Notes under the pieces: model-generated
The model's input: the letters and a program-made list of their open reading frames with translations, nothing else
What the model was told of the DNA's origin: nothing
The model's database searches: none
Assembly (NCBI GenBank): GCA_049999765.1
Contig: JBNGIQ010009078.1
Span: 1-52,365 of the forward strand
From: Phaeoceros laevis
Taxonomy: Eukaryota; Anthocerotophyta; Anthocerotopsida; Notothyladales
DNA length: 52,365 bases
Direction of reading: 5' to 3'
Shown: positions 20,514 through 35,676 of the stretch, piece by piece
How positions within the stretch are numbered: position 1 is the first letter of the stretch
Layout: each line of letters begins with the position of its first letter
Program-made: the position numbers and the translations under genes

Positions 20514-23500
20514 GCTGCACGAGATTGACTGGGCTCTAAGCTCTATGATGTTCAGCATTTGCAGATTCCAAAGACAGCTGGAGTGTGAGCTTTACTACTC
20601 TTGGAAGCTTTTGATTCTTGTTGCAGACAAACATTCTCGAGTTTGGCCTTACCCTTCATGCTTTGGTGGCAGGTGTGGTGGCGCCAACAGGAACCACCCA
20701 AGTATGGAGCGATTATGGCAGGAATATTTTACAAACCCGTTCGAATGGTGGGATAACAGAAACGATAAGGTAAGCGTTACGCTGTGATTCACTCTCATGT
20801 ACTGGATTTGTCCAGCTATTGTGGCTGATTATATTGGAACTCTTCGGTCTTCAGCTTCATCTCAACTCTCCGGACTTTAAGCACAAGCGTACCAAGAAGG
20901 CACTGTGGATAAACAGCCGGGATACCCCACCATGGGTGAAAGGCGCCCTACATAGGAAGACAGCATCCAGCGGAACTGCTGGAAGCACCTTGGAGAGTGG
21001 GACTAGTCATTTTGCTGATTCCAGAACTGGAAATGCTGTTGATGTGAGGCCATCTCAAGATGATGAGTTTTCCTGGACAGCACGAATATGGCAGCATACA
21101 AAGTGTGGGCAAAGTAAACAGGCTCTGAAAAGCTTTGAAGAAATGCAAAAGGCTGGGGTGAAACCAACTTCGTACACGTTTGTTGCTGCACTGAAAGCCT
21201 GCAGCACCTTGCAGGACTTGGAGACAGTTAAGGAAATTCATGCTCAGGTAGCAAAAAGTGGTGTCACATTGGATGTATACATGGGAACAATGCTGGTGGA
21301 CGTGTATTCCAAGTGTGGGAGTCTTGCGGATGCCGCCAAGGTGTTTGAGCAGATGCCTCATCGTAACGTAGTCTCTTGGAATGCCATGATCTTAGGGTAC
21401 GCCCAAATGGAAGAAGGTTCAAGGGCTTTGGAATTGTATGGGATGATGCAAACAGAAGGTGTAGTACCGGATGACCGGACATTTGTTGGGGCACTCAAGG
21501 CTTGTAGGAGTCTGGCAGCATCGGAGCAGTCTGAAGCTCGTGGGATAGTTTTGAAAAAACCATTCCTCGAGCAAGTCAGAGCCATCCATGCAGAGGCAGG
21601 GAAGAAGCAGTGCGACTTGAACATCTTTGTGGCAAACCTGCTGGTGGATGTGTATGCAAAATGTGGGAGCCTTGTGGATGCCAAGTCCGTTTTTGAGAAG
21701 ATGCCTCGTCGCAATGTGGTTTCCTGGACTGCGATGATACTAGGGTATGCACATATGGGACAGGGTAAAGTGGCTTTACAGTTATATGCCCAGATGCAAC
21801 TAGAAGGTGTAGTACCCAATGAACGGACATTTGTTGCCGTACTGAAGGCTTGCAGTAGCCTGGCAGGAAGTGACGAGGGGATCCTTGAAGAGGAGAACCT
21901 TGAAGAGGGGAACCCTCATGATACCAAGATTGCAAAAAGGCGGTGTGCGAAGGAAGTTGAGGCCATTCACATAGACTTACAAAAGAGTGGGTGTGAATCG
22001 TCTTTGTATGTGGCGACCATGTTGGTGGATGCATATGCCAAATGTGGAAACTTGGTGGCTGCAAGGCGAATTTTTGAGATGATGGCTCATCGTAATGTAG
22101 TTTCCTGGAATGCTATCATCTTGGGATATGCTCAGACAGGAGAAGGTGAGGAGGCTTTGAAGTTGTTTGCACGGATGCAGCAACAAAATGGTGTAATACC
22201 AGATGATCGAACATTTGTTGCTGCGCTCAAGGCTTGCACCAGCCTTGCTGCTTTAGCAGAGGGGGATGCAGCCGATAGGAATGAAGAATGGCTCGAACAA
22301 GTGAGGGCGATCCACTTACAGGCAGTCAAGAGCACAGATGAACCTGCTGTGTTTGTGGGAAGCATGCTGGTAGATGCATATGCAAAATGTCAGAGCCTTG
22401 TGGATGCCAGGCGTGTTTTCGAGCAGCTGACATACCGTAATGTCGTTACATGGAACACCATGATCTTGGGGTGCGCTCGGATGGGAGAGGGTAAAGAAGC
22501 CTTGAAGTTGTACACGCAGATGCAACATGAAGGTGTGGTAGCCAATGAGCAAACTATTAGCGGTGCACTGAAAGCTTGCAGTGCCCTGGCCACATTGGAA
22601 GAGGTGACTGGAAGTGGTGCTAACCGAGTGAAAAAGAGTTCACTGGAGCAAGTCAAAGTCATACACACAGACATAGAAAAGATGGGGTTGGAGTCGGCTG
22701 TGTCCATTGGGAACATGTTGGTGGATGCATATGCAAACTGCTGTAGTCTGGTGGATGCTAGGCAAGTTTTTGACAAGATGCCTCAGCGCGATGTGGTTTC
22801 CTGGAACACCATGATCCTGGGGTGTGCACAGATGGACAAGGGCGACGAGGCTTTACAACTTTACAGACGAATGCAAGGTGAAGGTGTGGTACCCAATCAC
22901 CGAACATTTGTCAGCGTACTTAAGGCTTGCAGTGTCATGGCAGCACTGGAAAAGGGAAAAGAAATCCATTCACATATATCTAAAATCGGAGTTAAAGATG
23001 GTGGTCTATTTGTGGCAGCCACACTTATTGACATGTATGGTAGGTGTGGGAGCATGGAAGATGCGCAACTGCTGTTTGATGAACTACCAAGGAGAGATGC
23101 TGTGTCCTGGAGTGCATTGATTGCAGGATATGCACACCATGGAGACAGTGAAGCTGTCTTCAACTTGTTTCAACGGATGAGGCAGGAGGGGGTGCGTCCA
23201 GACAGTGTCACATTTTCTAGCATTCTTGCCGTGTGCAGTCGTGCGGGTCTACTAGAGAAGGGTCAGGAGTACCTGGAGGCTATGAGCAAAGACTATGGCA
23301 TCACTCCAACAACTGACCACCACAATTGCGTAGTTGATCTTCTTGGACGTGCAGGCAAGTTGGACGAGGCTATAAAAATGGCAAAGACTTTGAAACCTAG
23401 CAGTCTGCTGTGGAAAACTGTGCTGGGAGCTTGTCGAAAGTGGAACAATGTGGAGCTTGGAAAAGAGGCGTTTGAAGCAGCAGTGAGGTTGGATAAAACG

Positions 23501-24019
23501 GATGCTGCAGCGTACATACTGATGTCAAACATCTATGCAGCTGCTCACATGCTGGAGGAAGCAAAGAAAGTCCAGGCAATGAGAGTGCAAGCCCGGGCAC
23601 GGAAAGTGCCAGGAAAGAGCTTGTGGACAGACACAGGGGGAACTGTACATGCATTTGGAGTGGGGGATAAAAACCATGCCGACAGCCAGGACATTTATGC
23701 AAAGCTGCGAGACCTTCTTCCCAGGCTAAAGAAGGAAGGTTACGTGCCTCACCTACAGTCGGTGTTGCGAGACATACCTGATCATGAGAAGGAGGAAGCT
23801 TTATGTTCACACAGCGAGAGGCTTGCTATTGCATATGCCTTGCTGAAAACACCCAAGGGCACAACCATTCGCGTAGTAAAAAATCTTCGGGTGTGTGAAG
23901 ATTGTCATGCAGTTACTGCCTTGATCTCGAAAATAGAGCATCGCACAATCATTTGCAGAGATGCCAGCCGGTTTCATGTGTACAAGGACGGAAAGTGTTC
24001 TTGCGGGGGCTATTGGTGA
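20470..24019 (+). CDS. PPR gene B: PDF-motif / PLS-class PPR / E / DYW-type editing factor
   Basis: Exons 20470-20769 and 20855-24019 (85-nt intron) give about 1154 residues. The splice joins MERLWQEYFTNPFEWWDNRN to LHLNSPDFKHKRTKKALWI and so restores an OSB-type PDF motif ahead of the PPR array. The ATG at 20470 lies in an inverted repeat and an upstream exon is possible, so the N-terminus is uncertain. A long PLS array follows with four inserted loops in L motifs. Then come E1/E2/E+ and a DYW domain with HSE, CEDC and a final CSCGGYW, so the last three residues are GYW, not DYW. Expected role: site-specific C-to-U editing of organellar RNA. It is paralogous to genes A, C and D and head-to-head with A. 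Confidence 0.88.
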
Positions 24020-24326
24020 ACCTTCTGCACTTTTAGATTGGGCTATCTGTAGACTAATTGTTGTCCTGCAAATTGCGGGAAACAGCGCAGCAAATCTGCT
24101 CCTAAAATAGCCATGATAGGGATGCTCTTCGGGCGTGAAATCTAGGGTCCGCAGCGTTTGAAAGAATGTCGAAGCAGAATTCAACGGACGGCACATAACG
24201 GGCTCTGTCACAACAGGGTAGGGAAGCTTGTTGGTCTCCTATCAAGCTTGGATGGTAACCATCATGGAAAAATGGTCCTGAGTTCAATTGTTTGGTGCCT
24301 TTGGGCAGCCCAGTGTCCCCTTGCAA
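24020..24326. other. Intergenic, PPR B to F-box
   Basis: A short co-directional spacer of about 300 bp. It holds the 3' end of PPR gene B and the leader of the F-box gene. Nothing else is recognised. Confidence 0.5.
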
Positions 24327-25682
24327 ATGGAAGCCTCAAGTGGATCAGTTTTGCTCGATGGAAGGAAAGAAGGTCCGGGTTCCATTGTGAAGTGCCAGCT
24401 TCACTACTGGGAGGGTGACTTGCTGCAGGGAGAAGCTCCAAAAGCTGAGAACAGCTGGGACTTTGATGCCATGGACGGCAAGTTGTGGAGCGGCCTTCCT
24501 TGGGAGGTACTCGACATGATTTTGCGTCTGAAAATACCAAGTTCAAGCAAGTGCCGATTCCGAGCTGTGTGTAAAGATTGGCGTCGGCTGCTATCATCGC
24601 CCGAGGTTTTCACGGCACCCACCAACGAATCCGCTCACTCCATCTGTAAACTCGGCGGGCTGCATGTTTGGGGGAAGGAGCCTCAGGCACTAATTGAGTT
24701 CCCGCGAGAAGCTCCCTCTGGAAGCTCCCACAGAGGGAGCTACCAATGTTGTCAGCTTCCTGCAGAGTTGAGTGATTCTGGCACCCGTATTTCTGTGGGG
24801 GCCGGTTTGATCTGTGTTGCAGACGCAGGAAGCTCCCTCACACTTCACGCAGCCGAGATACATGTCTGCAACCCCATGAACAAGACCTGGACGCTGCTGC
24901 CCAAGTTCGAGGCGGCCATTGCTGATGTAAGGCTGCTCGGCTGGCGTGCACAAGTTGTGGGCAACAATCCTCCAGACAGTGGCTACTACGTGTATGTAAC
25001 AGGTCAGGCAGAAGATGGTGGGTGGGTCCCTTTGGTCAGGTACTCCTCCTACACCAGCAGCTGGCAGGGGTTCCCTCACACTGTGTGTGACGATGGGTAC
25101 GCCACATGTGAGGTGGACATAGGAAAGGCCGAGCTTCGGCCGCTGACTCCTGAGACCATGTTCATCCTCGACTACAATAACTGGTCTCTCTCCCTGTTCA
25201 AGATGGAGCAAGAGGACAGAATTTTGTGTGTCAAGTCGTGGCTGACCATTGAGTTTCCCATGGGCATCGATGAATACTGTATGAACGTTGTGGCGCATCA
25301 GGGTTGTGTTTACTTGGTGGCATGGTTGGGATCTGATTTCCTTCCTGGCAATTTTGCTGGTGTATGGGAGTTGGATGTGGTGAGCCGTACCTGGGATCTG
25401 GTCTCTGTTGCACCGGATGCCCTGCTGAGTGATCTTGCAACTGGGGAGGCATTTGTCACCCTTGAGGATATCAGCCAAGCCTCCGACTTCGTGATCCTAG
25501 CAGCGTCTCTTTGCATCCAACCGGAAGAAGAAGACCGTCGCCGTACATACTACGAACACAGTGCTTTTTTTCATCTTCCTACCAGGTCATGGCACAACGA
25601 GGCTAAGGTTTTCAGCACAGGGCCGATGTCAGATTGGGACAATCAATTTATGCAGCCTAGGCTGGATCTTTTCCTCTCATGA
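24327..25682 (+). CDS. F-box protein with kelch-like C-terminus
   Basis: A single exon encodes 451 residues from the ATG at 24327. An F-box lies at about residues 50-95 (LWSGLPWEVLDMILRLKIP, CRFRAVCKDWRRLL). A beta-propeller-like region follows, with kelch-type signatures such as VCNPMNKTWTLLPKF and GVWELDVVSRTWDLV. F-box proteins dock on SKP1 within SCF ubiquitin ligases and select substrates through the C-terminal domain. Upstream, on the same strand, is PPR gene B. The F-box pseudogene at 15368-16654 holds the mirror position behind PPR gene A. The substrate cannot be predicted. Confidence 0.85.
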   Translation: MEASSGSVLLDGRKEGPGSIVKCQLHYWEGDLLQGEAPKAENSWDFDAMDGKLWSGLPWEVLDMILRLKIPSSSKCRFRAVCKDWRRLLSSPEVFTAPTNESAHSICKLGGLHVWGKEPQALIEFPREAPSGSSHRGSYQCCQLPAELSDSGTRISVGAGLICVADAGSSLTLHAAEIHVCNPMNKTWTLLPKFEAAIADVRLLGWRAQVVGNNPPDSGYYVYVTGQAEDGGWVPLVRYSSYTSSWQGFPHTVCDDGYATCEVDIGKAELRPLTPETMFILDYNNWSLSLFKMEQEDRILCVKSWLTIEFPMGIDEYCMNVVAHQGCVYLVAWLGSDFLPGNFAGVWELDVVSRTWDLVSVAPDALLSDLATGEAFVTLEDISQASDFVILAASLCIQPEEEDRRRTYYEHSAFFHLPTRSWHNEAKVFSTGPMSDWDNQFMQPRLDLFLS

Positions 25683-26629
25683 ATGAGCCAGCAGGTGAGG
25701 CTCTGATGTTCGCGCCGGTGGACTGATAGGACTGGAGATCTGCATGTGTCCGTGGCTGGGGATGAAGACCACCTTAGAAGTGGACACTACACATTCATTC
25801 AAGATTGCAAGACTTCATTGCCGAATCGAATGAGGTGGAATAAGCAATTTTCAGCGAATGGCATGACTGGCTTTTAACTATGGCCTGCCCCATGTTTGAA
25901 GAGAACGACAACTGGGATTGCAGCAACAAAAAGCCCACCAAGTCTGCAAGGCTTCTCACATTTTATCCACCAATTATCGTCCTAACTTAAGCAAGTACCA
26001 GGATGGCAACCACCTGGCCTGGGATGAAAGTTTCGAGCAGCCGTGCTAGCACATGATAACCTCCCAATGCACCAGCAGTGTCGCAGCTATGAAGCAGGCA
26101 TGCTGCTCAATCTCCAGCTTGGCACCCCCGCCGAGCTGCTGCCGGGCCGAGGACAACACACGATGCAAGCCCATGACCAAGACTCCGTGTGCAACCTATA
26201 GTCACAAGGTAAACAGTTAAACCAACGGAGGATTACGACCCCACTTCGTTTCCTAACGGCCTAACGGAACGACCGCTCTCCTGTCTATTCCGTTCACTAA
26301 ACTAACCGTCGCCAAACCTCTATCTTAAAGTATGCAAATTGACTCACCTAATAACCTCATGAGGCAAGGACGTTGGGCGTTGGGCTAAGCATGAGTTCTA
26401 GATGTCTTTAGGGGTGCTTGCTAGACATTTGGATGTTGGCGTCGTTTAAACGGTGGTCGGAATCACGAAGAACTATTCCCTACCTTACACCTGATGTATA
26501 CCCAAATTTCCCTTTCACAGGCTCGGGCTAGCTAACCTACTATCAGTGACCTGCAGCTGGAGAGATTTCTGACATCAGGAGCTCCATCAGAACGTAAGAC
26601 TACTACAGGTAACTGGCAGCAGGCAAGAG
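25683..26629. other. Intergenic region between convergent genes
   Basis: About 950 bp between the F-box gene (+) and the histidine kinase gene (-). I see no coding frame, RNA gene or repeat that can be supported. Confidence 0.5.
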
Positions 26630-30738
<4,109 letters not shown>

Positions 30739-33008
30739 GGTTTCCGTCCCAGGAGTTTCGGCCAGCTGCGGAGGCTCCCTGGCTGGCCTCCCAAGTCTCA
30801 CATAGTTCCAGGAATGCCGGCAACGACAGGGGCCCTCCTCAGCGGGAAAGAAACCATAATGGCGCCCCCTTCAACCAGCTCAAGGATGCAACTTCAAATG
30901 CCAAGGCAAGGCAGGGAGCTCCCAAGAGCCTTCTCCATTGAGCGACGAGAGCTTGGGCACAACCCTTGCCCCGCGTACGTGCCGGTGTGGTGTTCTCACA
31001 GGAGGAAGTGAGATTATTGCTGACTACGGCAGTAGCCCATTCCATCCCTCCTTGGTGAAGCTGAGAGTGAGACAGATGCTGTGATCGAACCCATTCCATC
31101 CTCGAGGGAGAGCTCTGAGAAAGTGGAAGCCGGGAAGGTAGGGGGTAGGGGATGATGAACGAATCTGTGATGATGTGGTCTAATCACCCTACCACAGCTC
31201 GACGAACGACGTATGCAGCACGAAAAGCTTGAGATAGACCACATACAAATTTGGGAAATGCATGGGCTGAAGCCGTAGGGTGGTCACACGTGGCCAACTG
31301 CCAAGCGGCACTGCGCGGTTCCTACGGTCACGCCGTGAGGAACGTCGGAGCGGCTCCGGAAAAAGCTGTCCACTTCACATTGGACGTAAATTGAGTGACT
31401 TTCGGGATTTTTGTGCCGGTGCACTGCGTACTTCAAATCCAGCAGGTCAACCTAGAGTCCTGCCCCATACTGTGAAGCCACATTCATAAGACCAAGCTCC
31501 TTCCATGGAAATGTCCCCTTCAGCATAGGGGAGAAGGCACGGTGCAGAGTAAATTCATCAGGCAGTACAACCAGTCCCGTAAAGGAGACTTCCCTTTCCT
31601 TGTTCCCATACATGGATGGTTCATCTGAGCAAACTCTTCATGTAGCAGAATGGAAAAGGCCCAGTAGGTGTTCATGCTCTGCCCAACCAGATGCAGACTA
31701 CCAGTAGTAGAGGAGCAAATACAGCTTCTGGGAATGCAGAGCTGTTGTGATGACTTCTGTTGTGATGAATTCTGATGAGCATATGCTTGATTATACAGAT
31801 TCATTCATACTGCGACAATTTTGGAAGCCACAATGATGGAAGAAAGCTTTTAAGGATGACGGTTGGACTCTGACTTACTTCGGGAGCGATGTCGGTGGGA
31901 CCCTAGAGTCCCTTTTTCCATATATGCTGAGTTACAGTAAGTATGCTGAATCCTCACGAAAACAGAGATGCTCAAAGCACTACAAAAAGGGTTGTGCGCA
32001 GCTTTTAGCTCAGTCAAGCCCCACTGACATGAATGCATCATCGGCAGTATTCAGTAGTGTAGAGATCCAAAATGAGCTACCTGTCTCCTTTCTTGTAGAC
32101 CGTGAAGCCACATACATAAGAAAAAGAACGAGGAGTTCGCATCCGAAGGAAGCTTCTGCCCACCACATCTTCTTTGGGGAGAACATACCAGATTATACAA
32201 AGTGAAATAAAGGATCTGTGATGGGGAATTCGGAGAAGCACACAGTGAAGACTCCACATGCATATGTGTACGGGCATTGTGTCGTGCTCCCTCTCTCCCA
32301 TGCGGCTCAAGTTGGGAGCAGATTTGTGAACACTTGAAGCTTTGCCAAGTCCCGTTACTAGTGGCACGAGCTGCCTCAAGTCTGCTGCAGGTCCTGCCTC
32401 AAGTCTGCATGACTCAGATGTCATCTCTCTCACAGTGGACAGAGGAATGCCACTTGTTTACTGGCATCATTGGAACCGCTGTGGAAGTCGGTTACCTGAG
32501 TGACAAGTTGTTCAGGACCCACACTCCCAGACTGATCCACCATCACCTGTCCTGACGAAACGTAGAGAAAATGGAAGTAGAGAGAACAAGAAGGCCAGGT
32601 TTAGGCCAGTTTTAGGTACCCCTGGTCCGTTCACATTTCTCCTCCAAGAGGTTAAAAATAGCGACCCTGCTGGCGGCACTCGCCAGATGCAGATGCCTCC
32701 AGGATGCATCTGATGTGGGGACAAGCGCACCGCTGCCGGCTGCTGGCCTTTGGTCCCGGGGAATCGTGAGAGGCGAAGATGTCTGGAGCATCCGACAAGA
32801 ACCGGAGACCGAGCCTGCTCGCCCGTACACACAATTTTCGTTCCCTAATAATGCATGTAAATGCACTCTTGATGCCTTGATGATTTCCAACCGGGGGAAC
32901 CAACGTCCGTCGGAGCCACGACAGAGCCGTCGACCGACTGGATGGGCGGCACAACCGGAATATCTGTCTGTTCGCGTGGGGACGGGAGGTTGCGCAGGCG
33001 GCGATTGG
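30739..33008. other. Long intergenic region
   Basis: Its left end holds the promoter and 5' leader of the histidine kinase gene. Between about 31500 and 32560 there are many open frames on both strands but none with domain character. The short segment GTGAAGCCACATNCATAAGA occurs twice (near 31472 and 32101), suggesting old repeat sequence. No gene is supported. Confidence 0.4.
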
Positions 33009-33251
33009 ATGGACGGCGGGGGCTGGCGTCACCGGCTCCGCGGGAGGCTGGCACGAGGGGGGCCCGCAGTTCGGCGCCGGGGGATTGGCGTCTTGGCGTG
33101 GCTGACTGCAGCAGCTTCTTCTATCCGTCGCGCGGCCTCTGTTCATGGCGTGGCGCTCTTCATTGCCTTGTATACTCTTCTGGTCGTCCTCGTCCTGCTT
33201 GGAAACCTCTCCATGCTGCACCTGCTCCTGCGCTCCAACGCTATTTTGTAG
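33009..33251 (+). CDS. Hypothetical small membrane protein
   Basis: This 80-residue frame starts at the ATG at 33009. It has an Arg-rich N-terminal half and a strongly hydrophobic C-terminal segment (VALFIALYTLLVVLVLLGN) that could span a membrane. No family is recognised. It lies about 250 bp upstream of the DUF1825 gene on the same strand and could instead be part of its 5' region. The minus strand is also open here, which lowers confidence. Confidence 0.25.
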   Translation: MDGGGWRHRLRGRLARGGPAVRRRGIGVLAWLTAAASSIRRAASVHGVALFIALYTLLVVLVLLGNLSMLHLLLRSNAIL

Positions 33252-33497
33252 CCGGGCAGGTCTGCCGGCCGGCAGGAAGAGCAATTTTCCGGCCAGCTCC
33301 CTCCAATTACAGGTTGGTGCGCTCCCGATTGTTTCGCTGCATTTACCGATCGCTTCCCGTCTGGTTGTGGAAAATTTGGAAACCTGTGCTCATGTCTGCG
33401 GGTTTCTGTGCTTGTTGTGGTTTGCAGGCAGCCAGTTCTGTCGTGGGTGTAGGTTTGTGTGACGGATCCGGGGAGGGGGAATTTTAGGAGGGAGCAA

Positions 33498-34345
33498 ATG
33501 GTTATGGCGCGAGGTCTGGCTGTGGCCGGATCGTCGAATGCAGCGGTTTGTGGCTCTTGTGGAGGGGAATCAAGGGCCAGGTTTGCCCGCAGGGGGTCCA
33601 GGATGCCGTCACAAAGGGTCTCCCTGCGGTTTGGGTCGCACCTAGGGCAAGCCCTGGTGACCACTACGAGGTGTCCGGCCCGGAGGATGGAGAGAACTGG
33701 TACAGTGTGCTCTGCGGAGGGAGACGGATTTTTTGAGTCCGGCATCGTGCAAAATGAGATGGACAGGCTCCAAGCCGACTATCAAGCTCTTCTCAAACTG
33801 GTACGGATCCATCCCTGGGTGGGGTAGAGGCAAAAATGGTGTTTTGTTGGGGGAAGACGAGGATGGAGTGAACCGACGTGGGTGTTTGATGCTTTTGCAG
33901 GGCAGAAGGTATGGGCAATTTGATCGGGAAGGCAAGAAGTCGTACATTCTTGAGATGAAGGTAGCCACATTTTTCTGACCCAGTAGAGTCGAGATAGGGG
34001 CTTGATTGATTCAGAGTGGAGAAGTTTTCAGGGGCTGATGATTATCTTTTTTGCAGGATGTTATTGAAAGATGGCAAATTTTCTACAAGCGGATGGAACT
34101 CTCGGATGACTTCACCGCAAAGATTTGTGCCAAGCAACTGAAAGCTAGAGTAAGTCCTGATCTGATCACCAGGCTGTGCATGTAAACAAGCAAGCCATTG
34201 GTCTCTTCTTGTTCTGTGCGCATTATTGACACTCGGAATTTGCATTTTTCAGGGAGGACCTCTTGGGCTCAGTAATCTGGATCTGGTGCAGTCGCTTTAT
34301 TTGTCGCTGGATGAAATGGATTCGGATGCCGATGCTGGTCAATGA
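33498..34345 (+). CDS. DUF1825 family protein, predicted plastid-targeted
   Basis: Four exons (33498-33800, 33901-33960, 34057-34149 and 34253-34345), all in phase 0 with introns of about 100 nt, encode 182 residues. The first 85 or so residues are rich in Ala, Arg and Ser with few acidic residues, as in a chloroplast transit peptide. The rest matches the cyanobacterial/plastid DUF1825 family: FFESGIVQNEMDRLQADYQA, YGQFDREGKKSYILEMK, and IFYKRMELSDDF. It is predicted to be a small helical stromal protein of cyanobacterial ancestry. Its biochemical function is not known to me. The start is the first ATG in frame. Confidence 0.85.
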
Positions 34346-34726
34346 GAGAATCTCTGCCAGGTTCCTCAATCACCCGATCCGCCCATTGTAGATACCAATT
34401 TTTGGCGTGCTTTCAGCAGCCGCAAATGTGGCTTGGCAAGTCAGCATCTATGTCAACTCTCGCCAAGCGCCGCTGGCCACAACGGGCCTTGAAGAAAGAA
34501 AACCGACGTAATTGTCTAGGTAGTGCAGATGTGCAAAGTTCTCGCTCAACTTATTTTCAGGACCGGAGACGTACAGCCTTCCCGGCAAAGATAGATAGAT
34601 AGCATGTCACTCCGAAGACTGTTGATAGGAAAGACCTTGTCCGGACTTTTGTGTGAGATCTGGGTCCTCATGTACATGTATATAATTTATATCGGTCGAC
34701 CAGAACCGTTTTGTACATGTCCATAG
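34346..34726. other. 3' flank before assembly gap
   Basis: This is the 3' region of the DUF1825 gene running into the 400-N gap. No feature is recognised. Confidence 0.4.
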
Positions 34727-35126
34727 NNNNNNNNNNNNNNNNNNNNNNNNNNNNNNNNNNNNNNNNNNNNNNNNNNNNNNNNNNNNNNNNNNNNNNNNNN
34801 NNNNNNNNNNNNNNNNNNNNNNNNNNNNNNNNNNNNNNNNNNNNNNNNNNNNNNNNNNNNNNNNNNNNNNNNNNNNNNNNNNNNNNNNNNNNNNNNNNNN
34901 NNNNNNNNNNNNNNNNNNNNNNNNNNNNNNNNNNNNNNNNNNNNNNNNNNNNNNNNNNNNNNNNNNNNNNNNNNNNNNNNNNNNNNNNNNNNNNNNNNNN
35001 NNNNNNNNNNNNNNNNNNNNNNNNNNNNNNNNNNNNNNNNNNNNNNNNNNNNNNNNNNNNNNNNNNNNNNNNNNNNNNNNNNNNNNNNNNNNNNNNNNNN
35101 NNNNNNNNNNNNNNNNNNNNNNNNNN
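34727..35126. other. Assembly gap (400 N)
   Basis: There are exactly 400 undetermined bases. Any apparent reading frame crossing them is meaningless. Confidence 0.99.
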
Positions 35127-35676
35127 GGAGGGAGGCGCCCTGCCTCCCTCAGTCAATCCGACCACAAAATTGGAAGGTCCAAGCTCACCAATTCGATGAA
35201 GAAGCATGTTCTTCCGGCATTTTGGTATTATATATTTACCAAAATTAAATTTTAATTATAAAATTATTAATCGGTTATTTATCCTTCAAAATGAAAAAAA
35301 CGTTTCAGAAACGTGAATAACGTTTCACGTTACAAGTTACTATGCAACTAAGTTCAGAACCTTCAAAGAAATGCCAAAAGCGGGTTCATAGGAATGAGAA
35401 TTCATTTACGGTTATTCTTATTGCTGACGTGGTAATTTCGTTTAGTTTTTAGGGTTGTAAGGCCCTGTGACCCTTCACATAAAGGGGGCAAGCGGCCGCA
35501 GCTGAACGATGTCAAAGGGCCGTTTTGGCAGTGTGAAAGCTAGAGCAGCACACGGGACATGTCATTCACGTAGGCTATAACTTGAGCAGAGATAAAGGTC
35601 AGCGTTCAATATGGACGAAGAGGGGGCAGGCAGACAGTGAAGGCTGCGTTCCTAGCACAGAGCTCTGAAGCTTGCC
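35127..35676. other. AT-rich intergenic region upstream of PPR E
   Basis: An AT-rich stretch (35217-35280) is followed by alternating AACGTTTC and GAAACGT motifs at 35295-35335, similar to the GAAACG-rich tract at the right end of the window. The rest is presumably the promoter of PPR gene E. Confidence 0.45.

Noticed and set aside
32652-33284. Minus-strand open frame of about 210 codons
   Set aside because: It is GC-rich and antisense to the hypothetical small membrane protein, with a Pro/Arg-rich composition and no recognisable domain or splice context.
34668-35207. Open frames on both strands across the 400-N gap
   Set aside because: They consist almost wholly of undetermined bases.
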